In this document: positions 41,728 to 54,553 of the stretch, one piece after another
Layout: the number at the start of each line of letters is the position of its first letter
How positions within the stretch are numbered: position 1 is the stretch's first letter
Origin: Enterobacter sp. ENT03
Lineage (GTDB): Bacteria > Pseudomonadota > Gammaproteobacteria > Enterobacterales > Enterobacteriaceae
Direction: 5' to 3'
NCBI RefSeq assembly: GCF_019218745.1
Contig: NZ_JAHUXA010000008.1
Coordinates: 62,001-126,000, forward strand
Length of the DNA stretch: 64,000 nt
The notes under the pieces: model-generated
Databases searched by the model: none
What the model saw: the letters and a program-made list of their open reading frames with translations, nothing else
Told to the model about the DNA's origin: nothing
Position numbers and translations under genes: made by a program

Positions 41728-41737
41728 AGGGTGACAA

Positions 41738-44962
<3,225 letters not shown>

Positions 44963-44980
44963 GGCTTTTATGGCTCCTGA

Positions 44981-46129
44981 TTATTTGGCGACAGAACGGT
45001 AAGTCTTGATCAGTTCAATAAAGTGGTCGAACAGCGGGGCGGCATCGTGCGGGCCGGGGCTGGCTTCCGGGTGTCCCTGGAAGCTGAACGCCGGTTTGTC
45101 GGTACGATGGATGCCCTGTAACGTGCCGTCGAACAGCGATTTGTGCGTCACGCGCAGCGTTGACGGCATGGTGGACTCGTCTACCGCAAAACCGTGGTTC
45201 TGGGCTGTGATCATCACCACGTTGTTTTCAACGTCTTTCACCGGGTGGTTGCCGCCGTGGTGACCGAATTTCATCTTCACGGTTTTGGCACCGCTGGCCA
45301 GCGCCAGCAGCTGATGGCCGAGGCAGATGCCGAACACCGGAATATCGGTATCAAGGAAGGTTTTAATCGCCTCGATGGCGTAATCGCACGGTGCCGGGTC
45401 GCCGGGACCGTTGGAGAGGAAAATGCCGTCCGGGTTCATTTTCAGCACCTCATCCGCCGGAGTTTGTGCCGGAACAACCGTCAGACGGCAGCCGCGATCC
45501 ACCAGCATACGCAAAATGTTGCGCTTCGCGCCGTAGTCGTAGGCCACCACGTGGAACGGCAGCTCGCTTTCGGCGGTGGCTTCCGGCAGTTCGCCTTCAA
45601 GCGTCCAGCTCCCCTGCGTCCAGCTATAGCGCTCGCGGGTGGTCACTTCTTTTGCCAGATCCATCCCGTTAAGCCCTGGGAAGGCTTTCGCTTTTTCCAG
45701 CGCAAGCTGAGCATCGAGGTTATCACCGGCGATGATGCAGCCGTTTTGCGCCCCTTTCTCACGCAGCAGACGTGTCAGCTTGCGGGTATCAATATCGGCA
45801 ATCGCCACGATGTTATGGCGTTTCAGGTAAGAAGAGAGATCTTCAGTATTACGGTAGTTGCTGGCAATCAGCGGCAGGTCACGGATGACGAGGCCTTGCG
45901 CATGAACCTGAGAGGATTCTTCATCAGCAGCATTGGTGCCGACATTACCGATATGAGGATAAGTAAGAGTAACAATTTGGCGGGAGTAGGAAGGATCAGT
46001 GAGGATTTCTTGATAACCGGTCATTGAAGTATTGAAAACGACTTCCCCAATTGCCGAACCTGTTGCCCCTATGGCCCGACCGTAAAACTGGGTTCCGTCT
46101 TCCAGAACCAATAGCGCTGACTTAATCAA
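44981..46129 (-). CDS. carA: Carbamoyl-phosphate synthase, small (glutaminase) subunit, TTG start
   Basis: CarA hydrolyses glutamine and channels ammonia to CarB. The class-I amidotransferase triad is visible: the cysteine in [10 protein letters not shown] and the His/Glu in [12 protein letters not shown] chose TTG at 46129: GGAGGG stands 5 bases before it, the protein then reads [14 protein letters not shown] and has 382 residues, as in E. coli, whose carA also starts with TTG. The ATG nine codons upstream lies within an ArgR box and is unlikely to be used. Confidence 0.96.
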   Translation of the reverse strand: MIKSALLVLEDGTQFYGRAIGATGSAIGEVVFNTSMTGYQEILTDPSYSRQIVTLTYPHIGNVGTNAADEESSQVHAQGLVIRDLPLIASNYRNTEDLSSYLKRHNIVAIADIDTRKLTRLLREKGAQNGCIIAGDNLDAQLALEKAKAFPGLNGMDLAKEVTTRERYSWTQGSWTLEGELPEATAESELPFHVVAYDYGAKRNILRMLVDRGCRLTVVPAQTPADEVLKMNPDGIFLSNGPGDPAPCDYAIEAIKTFLDTDIPVFGICLGHQLLALASGAKTVKMKFGHHGGNHPVKDVENNVVMITAQNHGFAVDESTMPSTLRVTHKSLFDGTLQGIHRTDKPAFSFQGHPEASPGPHDAAPLFDHFIELIKTYRSVAK

Positions 46130-46140
46130 AACACCCTCCA

Positions 46141-46181
46141 GAGAATATTCACTCACTTTATTTGCATATTAATTCATAATG
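46141..46181 (-). promoter_or_regulatory. Paired ArgR boxes of carAB
   Basis: Two ARG-box-like palindromes (around GTGAATATTCTC at 46141-46158 and TATGAATTAATATGCA at 46162-46181), about 3 bp apart, lie just before the carA ribosome site. Paired boxes bind one ArgR hexamer. The same arrangement is known at the E. coli carAB P2 promoter. Confidence 0.75.
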
Positions 46182-46349
46182 AGCGCATGAATCAATGCAA
46201 ATTTGCTTACCCGCGAATTTTCGGCAAACGGCGGCATTCTAGAGACTGGTGAGATAAAAGTCTACCCGATTAGCCATTTTTATTTATGTTTTTGCGCCAC
46301 TGGCGGCACAGGAAGGCGCAAGGCAATAAAAAGATCAGCTATATCAGGC

Positions 46350-46365
46350 AGGAAAACGCTTGCGC
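46350..46365 (-). promoter_or_regulatory. PurR operator of the carAB control region
   Basis: On the minus strand GCGCAAGCGTTTTCCT matches the PurR consensus ACGCAAACGTTTTCGT at 13 of 16 positions. It lies about 220 bp upstream of carA. E. coli carAB P1 is PurR-controlled. The 350 bp between the ArgR boxes and dapB otherwise hold no convincing gene. Confidence 0.7.
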
Positions 46366-46500
46366 GTCAGGATAAGTGGGAATTTTTACTGAGCACTCTG
46401 CAAAACCAGACCAGATGGTCAAAATTTACATTACTGAAACAAATAAACGGCGGAAAACCGTCACTTTTACCGGTTTGGTTAAAATTTACTATGAAAGCCA

Positions 46501-46529
46501 AAAATAAAGGGGCAATAAATTATTGCCCC
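46501..46529 (-). terminator. Intrinsic terminator of dapB
   Basis: GGGGCAATA, a 3-nt loop and TATTGCCCC form a perfect 9-bp stem, followed on the minus strand by TTTATTTT. It lies 54 bp after the dapB stop. Confidence 0.9.
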
Positions 46530-46582
46530 ATGTAATCAAGTGATTATGATTACCACAACCACATCACGACAGGTAAAAAACG

Positions 46583-47419
<837 letters not shown>

Positions 47420-47540
47420 TTAATGAAATGCTTAAAAATCGTTTTCAGATTAACCAGCCCCAGGCGGGGCGACCAGCCAAAAACGCCGATATTAGAATTT
47501 AATGATATACGGCGGAAAATATCAGTAAAAGGCATGATGA

Positions 47541-48548
47541 TCAGCGAAAGCCGCACGACTCCCTGACCACCAGCGCCGGGGGTAAAATAATGCGCTGCGG
47601 CGGCTCATCGTTACCCTGAATGCGGCTGTACAGCAGCTCCCCGGCTTTACGACCAATCTCTTTTGCGGCCACCGACACCGTCGTCAGCGCCGGCTGCACC
47701 AGCGCCGCTTCGGTAATATCGTCAAAGCCCACCAGCGCAAAATCCCGCCCCACTTCGCGGCCCATTTTTCGCAGCGCCTGCATCACGCCGAGGGCCACAA
47801 TATCCTGATAACAGACCGCCGCGGTGATCTGCGGGTACTGTGTCAGCAGCGCCTGCGCCACGCGCGCGCCATCGCTCTGGCTGGCCTGCGAGGTCACAAG
47901 CCAGGCCGGTTCCGGCGAGATGCCCTGCGCAAGCAGCGTGCTGGTAAAGCCGCCGATGCGCTGCGCCCGCGTACCGGAACTGGCGTTGCCGCCGATAAAG
48001 GCAATATGCCGGTGTCCGAGGCTGAGCAGGTGGCGGGTCGCCATTTGCGTACCGAGAAAATTATCGGTGCCGACATAATCAAAATCGGGATCGCTGGCCG
48101 GGCGTACCACCATAATCGCCGGAATATTTCGACGCTTAAGCGCGTCATAGAATGACGTCGGCGTTTCCCGCGCGGCGCACAGCACCATGCCGCAGGCGTT
48201 ATTGCGCATCAGGGAATCGACAAACTTTTGCTGCCGCTCGCCGGATTCCTCGCTGTTGGCCAGAAACAGCAGCAGATCGTGGCGCTCCATTTCGTGACTC
48301 AACCCGGCGGTCATTTCGCCATAAAACGGATTGGTGATGTCGTGCAGCAGCAGCCCCACCTGATTACTGCGGCGGTTGCGCAGGTTGGCCGCCGTCTGGT
48401 TATAAACGTAGCCCGACTCATCCAGCGCTTTTAGCACCCGTTCGCGTGTAGCCTGAGAAATACGCCCCCGGTTACGCAGCACCATGGAAACCGTCGCCGT
48501 CGATACCCCTGCGTTCTTTGCCACCTGCGCCAGCGTGATCGTCGCCAT
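47541..48548 (-). CDS. LacI-family repressor of the mannoside/PTS island
   Basis: The 335-residue protein has the LacI helix-turn-helix (ITLAQVAKNAGVSTATVSMVLRNRGRIS, residues 4-31), a hinge helix region and a periplasmic-binding-protein-like effector domain. The core resembles E. coli MalI. It is divergent from the PTS operon, with a 214-bp gap carrying three palindromes that suit a LacI-family dimer. The same palindrome precedes the cupin operon 10 kb away. I infer that it controls both; the inducer is probably a phosphorylated mannosyl sugar or hexose phosphate. Confidence 0.9.
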   Translation of the reverse strand: MATITLAQVAKNAGVSTATVSMVLRNRGRISQATRERVLKALDESGYVYNQTAANLRNRRSNQVGLLLHDITNPFYGEMTAGLSHEMERHDLLLFLANSEESGERQQKFVDSLMRNNACGMVLCAARETPTSFYDALKRRNIPAIMVVRPASDPDFDYVGTDNFLGTQMATRHLLSLGHRHIAFIGGNASSGTRAQRIGGFTSTLLAQGISPEPAWLVTSQASQSDGARVAQALLTQYPQITAAVCYQDIVALGVMQALRKMGREVGRDFALVGFDDITEAALVQPALTTVSVAAKEIGRKAGELLYSRIQGNDEPPQRIILPPALVVRESCGFR

Positions 48549-48570
48549 CGCCTGTTCCTCATCATTTTAA

Positions 48571-48586
48571 GGTTAATCGAATAACC
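48571..48586. promoter_or_regulatory. Operator copy 1, near the regulator gene
   Basis: GGTTAATCGAATAACC is a near-palindrome differing by one base from the perfect copies. It lies 22 bp upstream of the LacI-family gene start and could mediate autoregulation. Confidence 0.65.
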
Positions 48587-48605
48587 CTAGCAGAAGCTAT
48601 CGTCC

Positions 48606-48621
48606 GGTGATAGCCCTCACA
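48606..48621. promoter_or_regulatory. CRP-like site in the divergent control region
   Basis: GGTGA-TAGCCC-TCACA matches 9 of the 10 core bases of the CRP consensus. It lies between operator copies 1 and 2, well placed to activate the PTS operon when glucose is absent. Confidence 0.6.
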
Positions 48622-48660
48622 TTCCTGGCCGTAACTGCGGCATTAATGCCGATTCTGGCG

Positions 48661-48677
48661 GGTTAATCGCGTTAACC
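48661..48677. promoter_or_regulatory. Operator copy 2 (wider-spaced palindrome)
   Basis: GGTTAATCGCGTTAACC is a perfect inverted repeat (GGTTAA / TTAACC) with a 5-nt centre, against 2-nt CG in the consensus form. It is related to copies 1 and 3 and is probably a weaker or auxiliary site. Confidence 0.5.
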
Positions 48678-48693
48678 AGCATTCAATTTTCAA

Positions 48694-48707
48694 GTTAATC
48701 GATTAAC
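48694..48707. promoter_or_regulatory. Operator copy 3, before the PTS/mannosidase operon
   Basis: The perfect 14-bp palindrome GTTAATCGATTAAC has the central CG of LacI-family operators. It lies 55 bp upstream of the first gene of the operon. With the following CCTG it is identical over 17 bp, in the same orientation relative to its gene, to the site at 58077. Confidence 0.8.
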
Positions 48708-48762
48708 CTGATTAACGATCACCCGCGCAGCAAGGCACGGACGTCATTGATGGGGAGGGGTT

Positions 48763-49707
48763 ATGTCATTACGCAGTATCACATCTGAGCGCTTGATCCT
48801 GCTGGATCAGCCATGGCGCGATCGGGCGACCATTCTGGATCGGCTGTGCCAGCGTTTGTATGAAGAAGGCAACGTCAGCGACAAAGCGGCATTTCTGGAG
48901 GCGGTCTGGCAGCGGGAAAAGCTGTCGGAAACCGGCTTTGAACAGGGCGTCGCCATTCCTCACGGTAAATCTGCCGTGGTTGCCCGCCCCGCCTTTGCGG
49001 TGGCGCGCGTGACCCAGCCGGTGTGCGACTGGCCCACCCTGGACGGTGAAGATCAGGTGGAGCTGATCTTTTTGCTGGCGGTGCCATTCGGCGATGACGC
49101 CGGGCATCTGCGCCTGCTCTCCACCCTCAGCCTGTCGCTGATGGATGAGCAGATGATCGTGGCGCACGGCAGCAGCAGTACGCTGATGCTGGCGGCGATC
49201 ATCGCCTCCCTCACCGCCTTTGATCTCGGCGGGCCGGTCAATAAATCCGCCGGGGCGATCGCCATTGGCCTCGCTGCCGATCATATCTTTCCTCTGACCG
49301 CCCGCGTGCTGGGGATCGTGATCCCGCCCATTGGTATCGGGCTGGCAACGCTGCTCGACCGCCTTATCGTCCGTCAGCGCGTGTTCGATGAAAACCAGCG
49401 CATCACCGGCACCACCTCGTTGATCCTCGGTTTTCTCGCCATCGGCGAAGGGGCGATCCCCTTCATGCTGAAAAACCCGCTGATCACCATTTCTATCAAC
49501 ATCACGGGAGCGGTGATCGGCGCGCTGACCGCCATCACCCTGGGATCGGTGCAGTGGTATCCGCTGCCCGCCATCTGGGGCTGGCCGCTGGTGCAGAACC
49601 TGCCCGCCTACCTGTCCGGCATGGTGGCGGGGGTGGCATTTATCGCCTTCGCCAACATCTTCGTGCGCTATGCGCTGATCCGCGCCGGAAAAATGCACAT
49701 TGAATAG
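48763..49707 (+). CDS. Fructose/MngA-type PTS protein with large internal deletion (IIA fused to C-terminal part of IIC)
   Basis: The 314-residue product starts with a fructose-type IIA domain (to about residue 133; phospho-histidine 67 in GVAIPHGKS). It then jumps, with no IIB domain, into the second half of a fructose-type IIC domain (SSTLMLAAIIASLTAFDLGGPVN.., IGEGAIPFML). MngA-type IIABC proteins are about 650 residues; some 350 residues are missing: the end of IIA, all IIB and the first half of IIC. The frame is intact across the junction (about 49,160-49,180). It cannot be a complete permease. It could still donate phosphate through IIA, or be a decaying relic. A GGGGAGGGG ribosome site precedes the ATG. 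Confidence 0.8.
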   Translation: MSLRSITSERLILLDQPWRDRATILDRLCQRLYEEGNVSDKAAFLEAVWQREKLSETGFEQGVAIPHGKSAVVARPAFAVARVTQPVCDWPTLDGEDQVELIFLLAVPFGDDAGHLRLLSTLSLSLMDEQMIVAHGSSSTLMLAAIIASLTAFDLGGPVNKSAGAIAIGLAADHIFPLTARVLGIVIPPIGIGLATLLDRLIVRQRVFDENQRITGTTSLILGFLAIGEGAIPFMLKNPLITISINITGAVIGALTAITLGSVQWYPLPAIWGWPLVQNLPAYLSGMVAGVAFIAFANIFVRYALIRAGKMHIE

Positions 49708-49720
49708 CAGAGAGAGAACG

Positions 49721-52372
49721 ATGAAAAAAGACGTTTACGTGGTCGCGCACTGCCACTGGGATGCGGAATGGTATTTCACCTGCGAAGACTCCCATATTCT
49801 GCTGGTGGAGAATATGGATTATCTCATCGACCTGCTGGAGCGCGATCCGACATTCCCCTCCTTCACCTTTGACGGGCTGGCGGTGGTACTGGACGACTAT
49901 TTACAGGTGCGCCCGGAAAACGCCCCGCGGCTGGAGGCGCTCATTAGCCAGCGGCGGCTGTTTGTTGGTCCGTGGTACACGCAGTGCGATTCCCTGCTGA
50001 TCCGCACCGAGTCCCTGATCCGCAATTTGCAGTACGGCATGGCGACGGCACAGCGCTTCGGGCATTCCATGAACATCGGTTATCTGCCGGATATTTTCGG
50101 GCAACATGCCTATTTACCGGCGATTTTCGGCGATCTGGGGATCGACTACGCGGTATTGCAGCGCGGCGTGTATACCGACCAGCTTAACGGCGATCTGAAT
50201 TTTCTGTGGCGCGCGCCGAATCAAAAAACGCTGCCTGCCTGTTGCCTGTACTTCGGCTACGGGCCGGGGAAATTCTTGTCCAGCGACCCGGAATACCTTC
50301 AGCAGCGGCTGCTGCCGATCCTGGCGCGCTTAACCGATCTCAACCGCAGCACTGACAAACTGCTGCTGCCTGCCGGGGGCGATCAGGTGCTGGTCAACGC
50401 GCAGTTCCCGCAGACGGTAAAAGCGCTGAATGCGCTGGATATGCCGTATCACTTCCGCCTGACCGATTACGAAAGTTATCTGCGCGACGCCTGGGCCGAC
50501 GCGCCCTTCAGCAACGTTATTGACGGCGAGCTGGTGGCCTGCCAGAAATCGCGCATTCACCGCACCTGTCACTCCACGCGCTACGACATCAAACGCCAGA
50601 CCTGGCAGACGGAACATCTGCTGATTGATCAGCTGGAGCCGCTGATGGCCCTCGCCTCGCACCTCGGCGTGACCTACCCGCAGCCGGTTATCGACAGCAT
50701 GTGGAAAACGCTGTTCGCCGCTCACGCCCATAACGGCATCGAGGCTACCAACGCCGATGCGGTGAATCAGAACATCAAAAACCGGCTGATCAGCGTCGAG
50801 CGCTCAGCGCTGAGTCTGCTTAACGTGCTGAAGAAAAAGATCAGCACGCAGATTGCCCGCCAGCTGGAGGATGCGCATCTGCTGGTGGTGTTTAACTGCG
50901 ACATTAGCCCGCTGCCCTCGTTTATCCGTGCGGTGATCTTCACGCAAAAAACCGACTTCACCCTGACGCATAACGGCGTGACAGTGGAAACCACCGTGCT
51001 GCAACAGGAAAAACTGTCCGGCGGCCAGGTGGTGATCGTCACTGCTGCAGGGGAAAAGCTTGAACCGGTGGCTGACTACTACCGCAGTGAGATCCTGTTT
51101 CGCCCGCCGTCGCTGCCGGGGCTGGGGTATCAGACCCTGCGGGTGGAGGAAAAGCGGGCCTGCGCATGGCTGTCGCGATGCGAGGTACCGGTGATTGAGA
51201 ACGCCCGTTACCGCATCAGCCTTGCCGGTGGCGTGCTGACGCTGGAGAACAAACAGACCGGCCAGCGCGTGGAAGATTTCTTAACCTTTGTCGATTGCGG
51301 CGACGACGGCGATGAATTCGACTTCGCGCCGCTGGCAGAGGAGCAGCCGCTAACCTGTCGCGAATTCCTCTTTGTCACCTGTGAAACCAGCGCGCCACTA
51401 TCGCGCCTGACGTTGCGTTCGTCACTGCTCTTGCCAGCGAACATGGCGGAACGCCAGGCGGGGATCGCCCGCCAAAAAATGGCCATTGCCACCACGCTGG
51501 AGCTGCGCGACGGCGAAGGTTTTGTGCGCGTGCATCATCAGCTGATCAACGCCGCCACCGAGCACCGTTTCCGGGTGCATCTGAAAACCCCGGTGCAGCA
51601 ACCCAGATATTCCTGGGCCGATCAGGGGTTCAGCGTGCTGCGCCGCGAAACAGTGAACCCTTACGTTGCACACTGGCGCGAGCAGGGTTTTGTGGAAAAA
51701 CCGATGCCGATCTACACGCTGGAAAACGTGGTCTATTTGCAATATGAACAGCACTTTTTCGGCGTGATGACCAAAGGCATTAAAGAGTACGAAGTGCTGC
51801 CGGAGAGCGATACCCTGGCCCTGACGCTGTTTCGCAGCGTCGGCCTGCTCGGTAAAGACGATACCCTGTGGCGGCCTGGCCGGGCGTCCGGCATCAACAA
51901 CAAAGTCGTTGAAACGCCGGATGCGCAAATGTTGCAGGAAATGGCGTTCGACTATGCGCTGCTGCTGGATGGGCCGCAGGATGCGGCGGCGATTTTCAGT
52001 GCCTGTAAAACTTACCGCGAGCACTCCCTTACCTATCAGCTGCAAAAACTCAATACCTTTGAGGAGCGCCTGGAACGCTTCACCCTGCCGATTGCGCCCC
52101 ACGGCCTGCCGCCGCAGGCAGAGCTCATCGCCTGCGACAACCCGCGGCTGTTCCTCAGCATGTGCCGCCCCGGCACGCGCGCCGGTGAAACCCTGCTACG
52201 GCTGTTTAACCCCACGCCGCAGCCAGAAAGCGGTTCACTGACTGTTCCGCCGGGCAGCCGGATTTATCAGCTGTCATTAAATGAAACCCAGCGCACGGCG
52301 TGGCGGGATGACGTGGCAATCGCCCCCGGCGATTACCTGACGCTGGCGATTATCACAGGAGAACAACAATGA
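49721..52372 (+). CDS. Alpha-mannosidase, GH38 family (MngB-like)
   Basis: The 883-residue protein has GH38 zinc and catalytic features: HCHWDAEW (His10, His12/Asp14 region), the nucleophile Asp124 in YLPDIFGQ, and HAHNGIEAT near residue 337. It aligns along its length with E. coli MngB (877 residues), which splits mannosyl-D-glycerate-6-phosphate. Where the family has His-Asp (NHAHDSI), this protein has His-Asn. No signal peptide is seen, so it acts in the cytoplasm, probably on a phosphorylated mannoside. I chose the ATG at 49721 (MKKDVYVVAHCHWD), after AGAGAGAG; the ORF is open from 49700. Its stop overlaps the next start. Confidence 0.88.
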   Translation: MKKDVYVVAHCHWDAEWYFTCEDSHILLVENMDYLIDLLERDPTFPSFTFDGLAVVLDDYLQVRPENAPRLEALISQRRLFVGPWYTQCDSLLIRTESLIRNLQYGMATAQRFGHSMNIGYLPDIFGQHAYLPAIFGDLGIDYAVLQRGVYTDQLNGDLNFLWRAPNQKTLPACCLYFGYGPGKFLSSDPEYLQQRLLPILARLTDLNRSTDKLLLPAGGDQVLVNAQFPQTVKALNALDMPYHFRLTDYESYLRDAWADAPFSNVIDGELVACQKSRIHRTCHSTRYDIKRQTWQTEHLLIDQLEPLMALASHLGVTYPQPVIDSMWKTLFAAHAHNGIEATNADAVNQNIKNRLISVERSALSLLNVLKKKISTQIARQLEDAHLLVVFNCDISPLPSFIRAVIFTQKTDFTLTHNGVTVETTVLQQEKLSGGQVVIVTAAGEKLEPVADYYRSEILFRPPSLPGLGYQTLRVEEKRACAWLSRCEVPVIENARYRISLAGGVLTLENKQTGQRVEDFLTFVDCGDDGDEFDFAPLAEEQPLTCREFLFVTCETSAPLSRLTLRSSLLLPANMAERQAGIARQKMAIATTLELRDGEGFVRVHHQLINAATEHRFRVHLKTPVQQPRYSWADQGFSVLRRETVNPYVAHWREQGFVEKPMPIYTLENVVYLQYEQHFFGVMTKGIKEYEVLPESDTLALTLFRSVGLLGKDDTLWRPGRASGINNKVVETPDAQMLQEMAFDYALLLDGPQDAAAIFSACKTYREHSLTYQLQKLNTFEERLERFTLPIAPHGLPPQAELIACDNPRLFLSMCRPGTRAGETLLRLFNPTPQPESGSLTVPPGSRIYQLSLNETQRTAWRDDVAIAPGDYLTLAIITGEQQ

Positions 52373-54111
52373 CCGGCCCGACCTATGAGAAGTACCCGGA
52401 AGTGCGCGTACACGGCTATGACCATCAGGCTTGGTCGGGCCGGGCGAGCATCGCGGAGGCGTTGAATGCCAGTTGCCCGACAGACGGCGTGCTGGTGATC
52501 GACTGTTATCCCGGCGTGCGGCTGCGCGAGCTGGAAGAAACCTTGCTGCCGGCGCTTAACGCCACGCGGGTGATTAACGTGGAGAGCGCCCGCCGGGATG
52601 CGCAGGCCCTGCACGATCTGCTGGCGCGCCATCTGACGGACGACCGGGTGTTTGGCGTGCTCTCCTGCCACCAGCTGGTGGAATTCTTTGATAGCGAAAA
52701 ACTCCAGGCGCTGCGCAAGCAGGTGAGCGAAGCCCGTGACGGGCTGACGGTGATCTATGGCCCCGGCGCGGCGCTGGTGCACCCTGGCGATGTGCTGGTG
52801 TACGCCGATCTGCCGCGCTGGGAAATTCAGCAGCGCATGCGCAGCGGTGAGCTGGGCAACTGGGGCGTGGATAATCACGATGAGGACATTCTGCGCCGCT
52901 ACAAACGCGCCTTTTTTATTGAATGGCGGGTGTTCGACCGTCACAAAACGCCGTTGCTCAAACGCGCCGATTATCTGCTCGACACCACCACAGGCGATGC
53001 CCCGGCGCTGGTCAGCGGCGAGGCGTTGCGTGCCGGGCTTACGCAGACCACGCAGCAGCCGTTTCGCGTGATGCCCTTTTTTGACCCTGGCGTGTGGGGC
53101 GGCCAGTGGATGAAACAGCAATTCGATCTCGATCCCACAAAACCAAACTATGCCTGGTGTTTTGACTGCGTGCCCGAGGAAAACAGCCTGTTGCTACGGT
53201 TTGGCGATGTGCGGATCGAGATCCCCGCTCAGGATCTGGTGCTGCTGCAACCCCGCGCGCTGCTTGGCGAGAAAGTTCACGCCCGCTTTGGCGCAGAGTT
53301 CCCGATCCGCTTTGATTTTCTCGACACCATCGGCGGTCAGCATCTGAGTTTGCAGGTGCATCCGCTGACCGAATACATCCAGCAGCAGTTTGGCATGCAT
53401 TACACCCAGGACGAGAGTTACTACATTCTGGACGCCACGCCGGAGGCGGTGGTCTATCTCGGCACGAAAACGGGCACGGATCCGCAGGCGATGCTGGACG
53501 ATTTGCACGCCGCCAGCCGGGGGGAGAAACGCTTCGACGACGCCCGGTTTATCAATCAGATCCCGGCACGCAAGCACGATCACTTTCTGATCCCGGCCGG
53601 AACGGTGCACTGCTCCGGCGCGGGAACCATGGTGCTGGAAGTCAGCGCCACGCCTTATATTTTCACCTTCAAGCTGTGGGACTGGGATCGTGTGGGGATG
53701 GACGGCCTGCCGCGCCCGGTGCATCTGCATCATGGCGCGCAGGTGATCGACTGGCAGCGCGATACCGCGTGGGTGCATGACCATCTGGTGAATCGTATCG
53801 AACCGCTTGCCGAAGGCGATGGCTGGCGCGAGGAGCGCACCGGACTGCATGAGCGGGAGTTTATCGAAACCCGCCGCCACTGGTTTACCGCGCCGGTCCT
53901 CCATCACACCGATGGCGGCGTTAACGTTCTCAATCTGGTGGAAGGCGCACAAGCGGTTGTCGACAGCCCAAGCGGCGCTTTTGCGCCTTTCGTGGTGCAT
54001 TACGCCGAAACGTTCATTATTCCCGCCGCCGTCGGCGAGTACCGCATTTCGCCGGTCGGCGACAGCGACGGGCAGCCGCTCGCCACGCTCAAAGCCTGGG
54101 TAAGGGGGTAA
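52369..54111 (+). CDS. Two-domain class I mannose-6-phosphate isomerase
   Basis: The 580-residue protein has a C-terminal type I phosphomannose isomerase (about 225-580) with the zinc ligands Gln329 and His331 (LSLQVHP), Glu349 (QDESYYIL) and His414 (PAGTVHCSG). It also has an N-terminal region (about 1-215) that resembles nucleoside-kinase folds but lacks a P-loop; usual ManA proteins have about 390 residues. It would turn mannose-6-P from the upstream mannosidase into fructose-6-P. The ATG overlaps the mannosidase stop (ATGA). The role of the N-terminal domain is unknown. Confidence 0.85.
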   Translation: MTGPTYEKYPEVRVHGYDHQAWSGRASIAEALNASCPTDGVLVIDCYPGVRLRELEETLLPALNATRVINVESARRDAQALHDLLARHLTDDRVFGVLSCHQLVEFFDSEKLQALRKQVSEARDGLTVIYGPGAALVHPGDVLVYADLPRWEIQQRMRSGELGNWGVDNHDEDILRRYKRAFFIEWRVFDRHKTPLLKRADYLLDTTTGDAPALVSGEALRAGLTQTTQQPFRVMPFFDPGVWGGQWMKQQFDLDPTKPNYAWCFDCVPEENSLLLRFGDVRIEIPAQDLVLLQPRALLGEKVHARFGAEFPIRFDFLDTIGGQHLSLQVHPLTEYIQQQFGMHYTQDESYYILDATPEAVVYLGTKTGTDPQAMLDDLHAASRGEKRFDDARFINQIPARKHDHFLIPAGTVHCSGAGTMVLEVSATPYIFTFKLWDWDRVGMDGLPRPVHLHHGAQVIDWQRDTAWVHDHLVNRIEPLAEGDGWREERTGLHEREFIETRRHWFTAPVLHHTDGGVNVLNLVEGAQAVVDSPSGAFAPFVVHYAETFIIPAAVGEYRISPVGDSDGQPLATLKAWVRG

Positions 54112-54113
54112 AC

Positions 54114-54542
54114 ATGATCACGATAATAGTTGCCACGCATGGCCCGCTGGCGGGTGCTTTTCTGGAGAGCGCCCGGATGGTGTACGGCGAGCTGCCACAG
54201 GTTTACTGCGTCACGCTCAGCGAGCAGGCGGGGATCGAGGGTTTTAAGCATGATTTTGCACACGAGATGGCCCGCGCCGGGAAGTACGCCGACGGCGTGC
54301 TGGTGCTGTGCGATCTGCAAAGCGGTACGCCATGGAACGTGGCCTGCCAGTACGCCTTCTCCCCGCAGACTACGCCGCCGGTGGCGGTGCTGGCCGGGGT
54401 GAATTTTCCCATGCTGCTGCAAAGCGAGGAGATAAGTGAGTTTACCGATGTTCACCGCGCGGCGGATCGGCTGCTGGCACTGACGCTGCCGACGCTTATC
54501 AAAGCCGTCCCTGTCACTTATGAACCATCCGATGATTTTTAA
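54114..54542 (+). CDS. Mannose-family PTS EIIA
   Basis: The 142-residue cytoplasmic protein is a mannose-class IIA domain with the phospho-histidine at residue 9 (IIVATHGPLA) and DLQSGTPWNVA. It is a separate polypeptide rather than an IIAB fusion as in E. coli ManX. It would accept phosphate from HPr. It starts 2 bp after the isomerase stop, behind AAGGGGG. Confidence 0.93.
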   Translation: MITIIVATHGPLAGAFLESARMVYGELPQVYCVTLSEQAGIEGFKHDFAHEMARAGKYADGVLVLCDLQSGTPWNVACQYAFSPQTTPPVAVLAGVNFPMLLQSEEISEFTDVHRAADRLLALTLPTLIKAVPVTYEPSDDF

Positions 54543-54553
54543 AGGAGCCTGCT

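Noticed and set aside
46203-46535. 110-codon plus-strand frame between carA and dapB
   Set aside because: It has no family resemblance, overlaps the carAB control region (PurR site, promoter area) and the dapB terminator, and lacks a ribosome site.
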